Assembly (NCBI GenBank): GCA_026388345.1
Contig: JAPLJY010000063.1
Location: 1-5,002 of the forward strand
Direction: 5' to 3'
DNA from: Deltaproteobacteria bacterium
Lineage (GTDB): Bacteria; Desulfobacterota; Syntrophia; Syntrophales; UBA5619
DNA: 5,002 nucleotides
This document shows positions 1 to 5,002 of this stretch, one piece after another; the stretch's first letter is position 1; each line of letters opens with the position of its first letter. The position numbers and the translations under genes are program-made. Below the pieces are notes generated by a model, which saw only the letters and a list, made by a program, of their open reading frames with translations, did not search any database and was not told the DNA's origin.

Positions 1-132
1 GCAGTCCATTCCATTGCCGGACGTGACCCGGTAGAGTTGATTCGTGATCCCACCTTTCAGTTCCCGGATGTCCAGCGCCAGACCGTTCCATTCAGGCATC
101 AGCTTGACGCAATCGGCATAGGTGAATTCCAT
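1..132 (-). CDS. Probable choline/ethanolamine kinase-like phosphotransferase, N-terminal fragment
   Basis: Only the first 44 codons lie in the window; the gene runs off the left edge. The visible protein begins MEFTYADCVKLMPEWNGL and carries the segment LKGGITNQLYRV at residues 25-36. That GG-(I/L)-TN-x-x-(Y/F)-x-V pattern is typical of the N-terminal ATP-binding lobe of the choline/ethanolamine kinase and LicA-like branch of the aminoglycoside-phosphotransferase fold. Such enzymes phosphorylate a small alcohol or amino-alcohol using ATP in the cytoplasm. The catalytic loop and metal-binding residues are outside the window, so substrate and activity cannot be judged. The ATG at 132-130 is preceded by a weak GGGG purine run (146-143); an in-frame TTG two codons upstream (138-136) is an alternative start, and a stop lies at 159-157. 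The gene follows the 178-residue unknown gene on the same strand after a 76-nt AT-rich gap that contains a possible promoter. Another APH-fold kinase remains possible. Confidence 0.6.
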   Translation of the reverse strand, partial: MEFTYADCVKLMPEWNGLALDIRELKGGITNQLYRVTSGNGMDC

Positions 133-185
133 GGACAATGATCCCCGTCTGAGGCTTCAGATCGAAAAAAGGCTCATTTACTTAC

Positions 186-212
186 ATTATAAACATATTA
201 TCTTGTTGTCAG
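186..212 (-). promoter_or_regulatory. Possible sigma-70-type promoter for the choline-kinase-like gene
   Basis: On the minus strand a perfect TATAAT lies at 191-186 and a CTGACA (five of six matches to TTGACA) at 212-207, separated by 15 nt, which is shorter than the ideal 17. The -35 element overlaps the stop codon of the preceding gene. The surrounding 160-210 segment is strikingly AT-rich compared with its neighbours. A transcript would start near 180 and leave a leader of about 45-50 nt before the ATG at 132. Sequence pattern only; the short spacer is the main weakness. Confidence 0.4.
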
Positions 213-745
213 CTGACTTTAGCCGGACAGCCTTGATCCTGACCGGCAACTATCGTACGCAATGTCTCGGAAACGAGATCCTTGTGTTCTGCCATCACGA
301 GTTTGATCGGCCTGTCTTTGCCGGTGAGCAAATTTCCCAGGGCGCAGCCGTCGATATCCAGAAGACAACCGAGCAGTCTCGGCGCGTTCGCCTGCAACAG
401 GGATTCGATATGCCTGTAAAACCGCTCGGCGCCATCGTTGGAAAATAATAGCAGCCTTGAAACCCGATCTCCATACGGGGTGCATCTCCGTTCCCGAACA
501 TTCATAATCCCTTTTCTTTCGCTTTCCAGCCGGTCAAAGATTGCTTCGAATCCGCAGCGAATCCGGCCCATGAGCATGGCCGTCCGGAGTACTTTTTTCA
601 GCGGGCCATCCATCGTGATCCTTGCGACATCGAGTGTACCACCCGGCCAGAGTTTTACGGTACGGGCCATCAACACCTTGCGGATGGTCTCAGCCGTTTC
701 ATCGGCCTCCAACTGCCTGGGAAACCGGATATCCGACAGGTTCAT
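209..745 (-). CDS. Conserved-looking hypothetical protein, 178 aa
   Basis: I do not recognise this protein. The ORF has a good start: ATG at 745-743 with GAGG at 757-754, spaced 8 nt, and an in-frame stop at 769-767, so no longer start exists. The protein appears soluble, with no signal peptide or convincing membrane helix. Residues 1-60 are mixed charged and hydrophobic and include an MARTVKLWPGGTLDVARI segment. The middle (about 60-95) is basic, with several Arg and Lys. The C-terminal half has alternating hydrophobic segments (SRLLLFSNDGAERF, RLLGCLLDIDGCALGNLL, RPIKLVMAEHKDLVSETL) that look like an alpha/beta fold. Two cysteines flank the DIDG motif region. It is transcribed divergently from the PilZ gene and lies 76 nt upstream of the kinase-like gene on the same strand. 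That may indicate a shared transcript, but a separate promoter is possible. Length, ribosome-binding site and sensible composition support a real gene; the function is unknown. Confidence 0.72.
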   Translation of the reverse strand: MNLSDIRFPRQLEADETAETIRKVLMARTVKLWPGGTLDVARITMDGPLKKVLRTAMLMGRIRCGFEAIFDRLESERKGIMNVRERRCTPYGDRVSRLLLFSNDGAERFYRHIESLLQANAPRLLGCLLDIDGCALGNLLTGKDRPIKLVMAEHKDLVSETLRTIVAGQDQGCPAKVS

Positions 746-753
746 GGGATGCG

Positions 754-757
754 CCTC
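754..757 (-). promoter_or_regulatory. Ribosome-binding site of the 178-aa hypothetical gene
   Basis: GAGG on the minus strand, 8 nt before the ATG at 745. An in-frame TGA 21 nt upstream of that ATG leaves no alternative longer start, so this site and the ATG fix the N-terminus. Confidence 0.6.
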
Positions 758-830
758 GTTTGCGGTTCAAAAGCCGGGGTCATAAAAAATCAGCGGTATA
801 CGAATGCGAAATGTGATAGATAGTCGGTCA

Positions 831-836
831 AGGAGG
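831..836 (+). promoter_or_regulatory. Ribosome-binding site of the PilZ gene
   Basis: A consensus AGGAGG sits 10 nt before the ATG at 847. It lies in the loop region of a small GGTC/GACC inverted repeat (826-829 and 836-839). With only four pairs this is too weak to call a regulatory structure. No convincing -35/-10 pair was found in the 101-nt divergent gap (746-846). Confidence 0.65.
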
Positions 837-846
837 ACCAATCATC

Positions 847-1200
847 ATGGATCAGGAGAAGAGAAAACGAACGCGCGTCCCCGTGCATTTTGATGTCACC
901 GTTTCACTCCAGGGGGAGGTGATCAAGATCATGATCATCAACATCAGTATGACCGGTATTCTCTGTACCTCCAGCCCGCTTTTCCGAAAGGATGCCGCCT
1001 GCAAGGTCGTCATTTCTCTGAGCGACGATCTTAAAATCGCCATCGATTCCAAGATCCTGAGAGTCGGCGAGCAGGAAACGGCCATCAGTTTCACCGCCAT
1101 GGACGAGGAGAGCTATGCTCACTTGAAGAGGTTGGTGCAATACAATATCGGTGATGCGGACCTCATCGAGAAGGAACTCGGGAAACAGGCCTTTAACTAA
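847..1200 (+). CDS. Stand-alone PilZ-domain protein, probable c-di-GMP receptor
   Basis: A 117-residue protein that is essentially one PilZ domain, the usual size for single-domain members. The RxxxR motif is RKRTR at residues 6-10, and the second signature (D/N)xSxxG is NISMTG at residues 32-37. These are the two elements that wrap around cyclic di-GMP in characterised PilZ proteins, so ligand binding is likely. Between and after them the beta-strand pattern of the barrel is visible (VPVHFDVTVSL, IKIMIINIS, CKVVISL, ETAISFTAM). The C-terminal tail from about residue 90 is predicted helical (SYAHLKRLVQYNIGDADLIEKEL), as is common after the barrel. There is no signal peptide or membrane segment, so it should be cytoplasmic. 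The start is fixed by AGGAGG at 831-836. It is divergent from the unknown 178-aa gene and convergent with the ATPase operon, so nothing nearby says which output (motility, polysaccharide, secretion) it controls. Confidence 0.9.
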   Translation: MDQEKRKRTRVPVHFDVTVSLQGEVIKIMIINISMTGILCTSSPLFRKDAACKVVISLSDDLKIAIDSKILRVGEQETAISFTAMDEESYAHLKRLVQYNIGDADLIEKELGKQAFN

Positions 1201-1218
1201 AGGGAAAGACCATCCCTT
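1200..1218. other. Small stem-loop overlapping the PilZ stop codon
   Basis: AAGGGA at 1200-1205 pairs with TCCCTT at 1213-1218 across a 7-nt loop; the first base of the stem is the last base of the PilZ TAA codon. No T-tract follows on the plus strand. On the minus strand it is followed by TTTAGTT, at best a weak tract. It may help to end or protect the PilZ transcript. Confidence 0.35.
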
Positions 1219-1221
1219 CTC

Positions 1222-1244
1222 CCGTCGGCCTGATTTGCCGACGG
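1222..1244. terminator. Perfect 8-bp stem-loop in the convergent junction, possible bidirectional terminator
   Basis: CCGTCGGC at 1222-1229 pairs perfectly with GCCGACGG at 1237-1244 around a 7-nt loop (CTGATTT). It sits 22 nt after the PilZ stop and about 150 nt past the atpK stop, where transcription from both sides should end. No run of T follows on either strand, so it does not meet the intrinsic-terminator consensus. It could be a terminator-like or 3'-end-protecting hairpin. Confidence 0.4.
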
Positions 1245-1262
1245 CCCGCTTCTAAGCCGACC

Positions 1263-1276
1263 CGGGGATGACCCCG
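1263..1276. repeat. Minor GC inverted repeat
   Basis: CGGGG (1263-1267) and CCCCG (1272-1276) form a 5-bp stem with a 4-nt loop (ATGA). It is one of several stems in the 190-nt gap between PilZ and atpK. Short enough to be chance in GC-rich DNA. Confidence 0.25.
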
Positions 1277-1318
1277 CACTCCGGATCGAGAACTCCGGCA
1301 GAGCAGCCGGGAACGCGC

Positions 1319-1338
1319 GGCCGGTCGTTCCACCGGCC
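1319..1338. other. Perfect 7-bp stem-loop downstream of atpK
   Basis: GGCCGGT at 1319-1325 pairs with ACCGGCC at 1332-1338 around a 6-nt loop (CGTTCC). It is the strongest stem close to the end of the ATPase operon, 52 nt beyond the atpK stop in the direction of transcription. It lacks a downstream T-tract on the minus strand, so it fits an mRNA 3'-end-stabilising or Rho-associated structure better than an intrinsic terminator. Confidence 0.35.
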
Positions 1339-1390
1339 ATCTGAAACCTGCGCACGTTTTCCCCGAACCAAAGGGGGCGCAGCGCAAATC

Positions 1391-1903
1391 CTACTTCATG
1401 ATGAAGGTCATGACCAGGGCGAAGACCGCGTAGGTCTCGGGCATGGCGCCGGCGACAAGCGCGTTGGCCAGCGTGTTCTTCCCCTCCAGGATGCTCTTGA
1501 TCCCCGCCGCATTGACGATCCCCTGGTACCAGGCGCTGATGCACAAAACGAGGCCCGCGATCATTGCCTTGCCGGCTACGGTGTACGGGTCGGTGGCCAT
1601 TGCGTCCAGGTTGGTGAAGAAGATCACCATCCCGTAGATCCCCTGCGTCGAGGGCATCAGCGCGACGGCGATGTTCTTGTAGAAGTTCTCCGCCCCGCCG
1701 GCCAAAAGCGCCTGGAAGGAGATGACCAGACCCATCGCCGAACCGGTCAGGGCCATCGAGAGCCCGAATCCCATCGACATCTTGGCGATCAGCGGCGCCC
1801 ACTCGTTCTGCACGGCCGCCGCCTGGGCGAAGGCCGGCGAGGCGAGTCCGGCCACAATCAGCGCGGTGAAAGTTCCGACAACCACAGTCCCCTTCTTGCT
1901 CAT
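1391..1903 (-). CDS. atpK: V/A-type ATPase subunit K (proteolipid, rotor ring), Na+-type binding site
   Basis: A 170-residue membrane protein forming the rotating ring of the Vo/Ao sector. After an N-terminal stretch it has four helices (about 38-63, 79-98, 110-132, 146-168), i.e. two fused hairpins as in Enterococcus NtpK. Key residues align with the NtpK Na+ site: T86, Q87 and Y90 in MPSTQGIYG (T64, Q65, Y68), Q127 in WYQGIVNAAGI (Q110), and the carboxylate E156 in MPETYAVF (E139). M83 takes the place of L61, whose main-chain carbonyl is a ligand. The first hairpin has Gln in place of an acidic residue, giving one carboxylate per subunit. Residues 1-26 look like a signal peptide: MSKK, a hydrophobic core, then AFA before Q27. 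Start: ATG at 1903 with AGGGG 6 nt upstream; an upstream in-frame ATG at 2221 would encode only a shadow of atpI. The start overlaps the atpI stop (ATGA). It is the last gene of the operon. Confidence 0.95.
   Translation of the reverse strand: MSKKGTVVVGTFTALIVAGLASPAFAQAAAVQNEWAPLIAKMSMGFGLSMALTGSAMGLVISFQALLAGGAENFYKNIAVALMPSTQGIYGMVIFFTNLDAMATDPYTVAGKAMIAGLVLCISAWYQGIVNAAGIKSILEGKNTLANALVAGAMPETYAVFALVMTFIMK
1826..1903 (-). other. Signal-peptide-like N-terminus of AtpK
   Basis: Codons 1-26 encode a basic start (MSKK), a hydrophobic stretch (VVVGTFTALIVAGLA) and SPAFA before Gln27, a good AxA cleavage pattern. The four-helix proteolipid core only begins near residue 36. From memory, a cleaved leader is also present on the Thermus thermophilus L subunit, so the arrangement has precedent. 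The cleavage position is an inference; the segment could stay as an extra helix. Confidence 0.6.
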
Positions 1904-3726
1904 AACGAACCCCTTTCGATTTTGAATGGTTTGTATTCTACCCCGCCCCCCTCGAAGAAGCTCTTGAAGGCCTCGACGAAGTGGAGACGGGCGGAATGTA
2001 CCGTGCTCCCCAGGATGCCCAGCGCCAGGTTGAACGTGTGCCCCAGGATCAGGATGATCAACGCCAGGGGAATGCCGAGAATGGGCCCCGTGGCGCCCAG
2101 GACCATGCCCGCCAGTTGGTTCATGACCGAGGCGATGGCCGACGTGGCGATCCCCAGGCCGAACAGGCGGGCGTAGGAGAGCAGATCGCCGATCAGCCCC
2201 GTCAGGCCGTAGATGCTCCACAGGCCCAGACCCAGACGGATCCCCCAGTTCTTGTGGTCGCTGGAGAAGAAAAGGGTCAACAGAACTCCCAGCCCCAGCG
2301 CACCGAAACCGCCCCAGGTCAGGGGCTGGTTGAGCGCCGCATCAGGGGCCGAAAACCAGATGTTCCGGGAGACCAGAAAGACACCGCCCCATAATACGCA
2401 CAGCAGCCCCAGCTTCGGCAGCCTCGAAACCCAGGAACCTGCCTGCATCATCCCCAGCAGGTAGGAGAAGCTCAGGTGAAGCGCCCCCAGACCCAGGGCG
2501 ATGTAGAAGAAGAGCATCGGATCGCCGACGCCCACGGCCACGTCGATGAGGATCCATTCGCGGTTGTCGAAGTTCAGGCCGAAGATGGACCCGGTGATGA
2601 TCCCGACGAATACGGTGGAAATGGCGAAGGCCTTGCAAAGTTTGACGACCATCGGCATCCCCTCCACCCGTTCTCCCCACTTTTTCCCCATGGCGTGGGC
2701 CGCAAGATACATGACGATTCCGTATCCCGCATCGCCGTAACAGATCCCAAAGAAGAGGATCATGAAGGGGGCGAAGAAATAGGACGGATCCAGATCCCGG
2801 TATTTGGGGTTGCCGTAAAGCTTTTGGAGGGGTTCGATCCGCCGGATGAACCAGTTGTTCTCGTAGAGGATCGGCGGCTCCTCCTCCGGCAGCGGCTCGC
2901 GGACCTCCACCTGGAGTGGAAGGCCCTGCGCCTCGACTTGTTTGAAGAGATCCGCCGCGATCTTGGCGGGAATCCAGCCCTGGAGGCCGAAGAGGTACTC
3001 CTCGGCGTGAAGGGTTCCCATATTTTCCAGGTAGCGGGCCTCGTTGAGGGCGGATGTCACTTGCGCCTTCAGGACATCGGCCCGGAGCGCGATGCCGGCG
3101 AGGCGTCCGACCAGGTTTTTTTCTTCCCCGTTCAGGCGCTCGATCTCCTTTACACAACCGGACAGACTGATCTCCGGCCAGGGCAGGGGCGAGGCGCCGG
3201 GAATCTCGGCGGGCCCGGCGAGGGTGATCGTATAGAAGAGGAGCCCCTGTTTCTCCGTCACGATCTCGACAAAAACCCCCTCGGGGACGCTCAGGTCGGT
3301 TCGCTTCTTCCGTTCCATCCGCCAGCGGCGAACATACACCCCGTTGTCCTCGAGAATACGGATTTGGCCGAGATCGAAATCCCCCCAGGGGGCAAGGTCG
3401 CTGCTCAGACGCTCCAAGGCCTGCCTGCGGTTCCGGATCTCCTGAAGAGAGTTCAGGTTCTCCTCTGCGCGGGCGGCCAGCCCTTCATCGGGACAATCGG
3501 CCGGGATCCGCCCTTTCTCGTGGCGGTAATGGCCGACCGCCTGCTCGATCTGTCCGATCCGCCGGAGACGCAGCAGCGCGGCCGAGGCCCGCTTCTCATA
3601 ATCGCCGGCAAGCGGGACGACGGGCTCCAGGTGCACCACACCCGCGCGCTGCAGAAACCGCATCGTCTCGTCCCGGTGGGCGGAAGCGCCGACCATGAAG
3701 ACCCGGGTCATTTTCGCTATCGCCAA
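1900..3726 (-). CDS. atpI: V/A-type ATPase subunit I (stator, ion half-channels)
   Basis: A 608-residue homologue of NtpI/eukaryotic Vo subunit a. Residues 1 to about 312 are the cytosolic arm, beginning LAIAKMTRVF, with charged coiled-coil stretches and GLQGWIPAK (family motif) before the membrane part. The membrane domain starts at DPSYFFAPF (313-321), continues through FFGICYGDAGYG, and contains about seven to eight hydrophobic segments up to about 575. The two functional arginines facing the ring are visible: R520 in LLSYARLFGLG and R580 in VHSARLHFVEAF, equivalent to yeast Vph1 R735 and R799. The C-terminus EGGGVEYKPF is the standard ending. The start is taken as TTG (3726-3724), because a perfect AAAGGAGGT lies 7 nt upstream and the LAIAKM N-terminus matches family starts; an ATG at 3768 in the same frame has a poor site. 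The stop overlaps the atpK start by 4 nt. It links the stator to ion flow through the K ring. Confidence 0.95.
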   Translation of the reverse strand: MAIAKMTRVFMVGASAHRDETMRFLQRAGVVHLEPVVPLAGDYEKRASAALLRLRRIGQIEQAVGHYRHEKGRIPADCPDEGLAARAEENLNSLQEIRNRRQALERLSSDLAPWGDFDLGQIRILEDNGVYVRRWRMERKKRTDLSVPEGVFVEIVTEKQGLLFYTITLAGPAEIPGASPLPWPEISLSGCVKEIERLNGEEKNLVGRLAGIALRADVLKAQVTSALNEARYLENMGTLHAEEYLFGLQGWIPAKIAADLFKQVEAQGLPLQVEVREPLPEEEPPILYENNWFIRRIEPLQKLYGNPKYRDLDPSYFFAPFMILFFGICYGDAGYGIVMYLAAHAMGKKWGERVEGMPMVVKLCKAFAISTVFVGIITGSIFGLNFDNREWILIDVAVGVGDPMLFFYIALGLGALHLSFSYLLGMMQAGSWVSRLPKLGLLCVLWGGVFLVSRNIWFSAPDAALNQPLTWGGFGALGLGVLLTLFFSSDHKNWGIRLGLGLWSIYGLTGLIGDLLSYARLFGLGIATSAIASVMNQLAGMVLGATGPILGIPLALIILILGHTFNLALGILGSTVHSARLHFVEAFKSFFEGGGVEYKPFKIERGSL

Positions 3727-3733
3727 GGTCAGG

Positions 3734-3742
3734 ACCTCCTTT
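3734..3742 (-). promoter_or_regulatory. Perfect Shine-Dalgarno that sets the TTG start of atpI
   Basis: AAAGGAGGT on the minus strand fully matches the 16S rRNA 3' tail and lies 7 nt before TTG at 3726. The alternative ATG at 3768 would put this site inside the coding region and has only a weak CGGCGG-like purine run before it. This supports an N-terminus of LAIAKMTRVF (initiator Met replacing Leu). Confidence 0.8.
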
Positions 3743-3745
3743 GAC

Positions 3746-3765
3746 TCCGTCCCGTTCGGGACGGA
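3746..3765 (-). promoter_or_regulatory. Intercistronic hairpin between atpD and atpI
   Basis: TCCGTCCC (3746-3753) and GGGACGGA (3758-3765) form a perfect 8-bp stem around a 4-nt loop, read as GAAC in the minus-strand RNA. It ends 3 nt before the atpI Shine-Dalgarno and begins 25 nt after the atpD stop. No T-run follows, so it is not an intrinsic terminator. Its placement suggests a role in mRNA processing, stability or translation rate of subunit I. Confidence 0.55.
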
Positions 3766-3790
3766 CATTTTCCGCCGTATTTCACCATGC

Positions 3791-4390
3791 TCAATTCCCC
3801 TCCGACAGACGCTTGGCCGCCTTGGCCACGCCGACGGCGGCGGCCTGCTGATCCTGGAGATAGACGGCGATCTTCCGCAATGCCTCCCGGCAGTCGGGGA
3901 TCAGCCGCTGCTCATAGAGGTTGATCCGCTGGCTCGTTTTACGGAAGCCGTCGGAGAGGATCCTCTCCTGTTCTTTCAGAATCCGGATCTCCTCGCGGAG
4001 CGCAATCGCCTCGCGCATCCGGGCGAGGACCGTCTCGAAACTGTACGGCGTGGCGAAGACGCTGTAGGATGGATCCGCGAAGATAACAGACTCGAAACGG
4101 GGGATCTTGAGCCCCGCCACGTTGCGCAGGGAGAACCGGACCTCCTCGATCTTGAGGAAATAGCGCATCAGCGGCTCCAGATCCCGAAACAGCGCGGACC
4201 ACTGGGCAATCGCCGCAAGCAGCGCCGCGAGGGCCTCCTCCTGCCGCCGGATATCCCTCCGGACGAGGCCGAGCTGCATCAGAAACTGCTGCTTGCGCGC
4301 CTCCAGGGCGGGAAGGAAGCGCTGATAGAGCGCCAGCTTCTGCTTCTGCTCCCGGAGGGAGACCTTATTGAGCTTGATTCGTTCCGCCAT
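3791..4390 (-). CDS. atpD: V/A-type ATPase subunit D (central rotor shaft)
   Basis: A 199-residue soluble protein, close to the usual length of about 200-210 for subunit D, the counterpart of F-type gamma. The N-terminal helix starts with the family pattern [30 protein letters not shown] (positions 6-35). A second long helix near the C-terminus (about 125-195, [20 protein letters not shown] ... RRxNxxEQRLIP-like [13 protein letters not shown]) completes the antiparallel coiled coil that inserts into the A3B3 head. The middle (about 65-115) is the small globular part. It transmits rotation between the ATP sites and the K ring. The ATG at 4390 lies inside the end of atpB (26-nt overlap), so translation is probably coupled; the local Shine-Dalgarno is weak (GAG about 8 nt upstream, GGGAG further away). 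It is followed by atpI after a 64-nt gap with a hairpin. Confidence 0.94.
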   Translation of the reverse strand: MAERIKLNKVSLREQKQKLALYQRFLPALEARKQQFLMQLGLVRRDIRRQEEALAALLAAIAQWSALFRDLEPLMRYFLKIEEVRFSLRNVAGLKIPRFESVIFADPSYSVFATPYSFETVLARMREAIALREEIRILKEQERILSDGFRKTSQRINLYEQRLIPDCREALRKIAVYLQDQQAAAVGVAKAAKRLSEGN

Positions 4391-5002
4391 AGGCGCAGCT
4401 CACTCCCATCTTGTCCTTGGGCCAATACTTGTCGATAAATTCCTGTTTGATCCCCACCTCGTCCGGCCGGAAGCACTCCGCAAGGGGCGCCCAACCGAGG
4501 TCGAGGGCGTCGTTGAGCCCCATGTCCACCTTGAGGTCCATGAACCGGTCGTAGAAGAGCTTCCCGTAGCGGAGGAAGCGGTCGTCGTCCTCCGTCTTGT
4601 CGAATCCCATTGCCAGCTTCTGCTCCACCTCGCGGCTTTTGGCGAAGAGTCGGATCATGCTGTTCATGATGTGGCCGTGGTCGTCACGGGTCACCTTGCC
4701 GATGACCAGCTGTTTGAGACGGGAGAGGGAGCCGAAGGGTTCGATGACCCCCTTGCGGAGGTAGAACTGCCCTTCGGTGATGTAGCCCGTGTTGTCGGGC
4801 ACCGGATGCGTGACATCGTCGCCCGGCATGCTGGTGACGGCGAGGATGGTGATGCTCCCCGCCCCTTCGAAATCCACCGCCTTCTCGTAGCGCGCCGCCA
4901 GGTCGCTGTAGAGCGATCCCGGATAGCCCAGGTTGGAGGGGACCTGATCCATCGAAATGGCGATCTCCTTCAGCGCGTCGGCGAAGGCCGTCATGTCGGT
5001 CA
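4365..5002 (-). CDS. atpB: V/A-type ATPase subunit B, C-terminal part (5' end outside window)
   Basis: About 211 C-terminal residues are visible; the family is about 430-460 long, so roughly the first half is missing. The visible part begins in the nucleotide-fold core with [13 protein letters not shown] (the LTDMTNYxxALREI motif of B subunits), then [38 protein letters not shown], and the SLSRL segment whose Arg corresponds to the arginine that reaches the catalytic site in A/B and alpha/beta interfaces. B is the non-catalytic nucleotide-binding partner of A in the head. The later segment ([35 protein letters not shown], then [14 protein letters not shown]) differs from the Thermus/archaeal type and resembles B subunits of the Chlamydia/Bacteroidetes-type V-ATPases. 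The stop (TAA, 4367-4365) lies 26 nt inside atpD. atpA and atpE would be expected upstream, to the right of the window. Confidence 0.96.
   Translation of the reverse strand, partial: TDMTAFADALKEIAISMDQVPSNLGYPGSLYSDLAARYEKAVDFEGAGSITILAVTSMPGDDVTHPVPDNTGYITEGQFYLRKGVIEPFGSLSRLKQLVIGKVTRDDHGHIMNSMIRLFAKSREVEQKLAMGFDKTEDDDRFLRYGKLFYDRFMDLKVDMGLNDALDLGWAPLAECFRPDEVGIKQEFIDKYWPKDKMGVSCAYGGTNQAQ

Noticed and set aside
122..448. A 108-codon plus-strand open frame at the left end
   Set aside because: It lies mostly antisense to the 178-aa gene, begins within the kinase-like gene on the opposite strand, and has no supporting ribosome site or motif.
826..839. GGTC/GACC inverted repeat with the PilZ Shine-Dalgarno in its loop
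   Set aside because: Only four base pairs, so a translation-controlling switch cannot be supported.
1280..1300. CTCCGG direct repeat in the convergent gap
   Set aside because: Two copies of a 6-nt GC-rich word are expected by chance; no array, attachment site or insertion boundary is associated.
1268..2176. A 302-codon plus-strand open frame across atpK and the end of atpI
   Set aside because: The product is low-complexity, rich in H, R, G and P, with no family resemblance; it mirrors the codon bias of the real minus-strand genes.
1904..2221. Extension of AtpK to an upstream in-frame ATG at 2221
   Set aside because: The extra 106 residues are an Arg/Pro/His-rich reading of the atpI coding region; the ATG at 1903 has a good ribosome site and gives the expected proteolipid.
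2476..3744. A 422-codon open frame on the plus strand opposite atpI
   Set aside because: It is antisense to a confidently identified membrane protein, its product is rich in E, D, G, P and R with no recognisable domain, and the long opening is explained by GC-rich third positions in atpI.
3727..3768. ATG start at 3768 for subunit I
   Set aside because: It adds 14 residues not typical of the family, lacks a good ribosome site, and would bury the perfect Shine-Dalgarno at 3734-3742 that serves the TTG at 3726.
3695..4438. A 247-codon plus-strand open frame opposite atpD
   Set aside because: Antisense shadow of atpD; no ribosome-binding site of note and no recognisable motif.

Overview
The window looks like a GC-rich, Gram-negative bacterial chromosome. 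The ATPase B and K sequences belong to the bacterial V/A-type branch also found in Chlamydia, Bacteroidetes, spirochaetes and syntrophic 'delta-proteobacteria'. My best guess is a Syntrophus-like or other anaerobic deltaproteobacterial lineage, but this is inference from family resemblance, not a match I could run.

Right part (about 1391-5002, minus strand): the 3' half of a V/A-type ATPase operon, read right to left as atpB (partial, cut by the window edge), atpD, atpI and atpK. The genes are tightly packed. atpB and atpD overlap by 26 nt, and atpI and atpK overlap by 4 nt (ATGA). The only real gap is between atpD and atpI; it holds a perfect hairpin directly in front of a consensus Shine-Dalgarno that points to a TTG start for atpI. 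B belongs to the soluble catalytic head, D is the central rotor shaft, I is the membrane stator/half-channel subunit, and K is the rotating ring proteolipid. All the residues that bind Na+ through side chains in the Enterococcus hirae K ring have counterparts here, so the enzyme is predicted to move Na+. The K protein also carries a signal-peptide-like N-terminus ahead of its four-helix core.

Middle (about 1201-1390): a non-coding convergent junction between atpK (leftward) and a small plus-strand PilZ gene. It contains several perfect GC-rich stem-loops without T-tracts.

Left part: a stand-alone PilZ-domain protein (847-1200, plus) with both c-di-GMP-binding motifs, and divergent from it a 178-residue protein of unknown function (209-745, minus). 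After a short AT-rich gap with a plausible promoter comes the first 44 codons of a probable choline/ethanolamine-kinase-like phosphotransferase (1-132, minus), cut by the left window edge.

No RNA gene, CRISPR array, insertion sequence or attachment site was seen. I do not see a wholly new system. The best leads are the predicted Na+ specificity with a signal-peptide-bearing c-ring subunit, the hairpin plus Shine-Dalgarno/TTG arrangement at atpI, and the unknown 178-residue gene.
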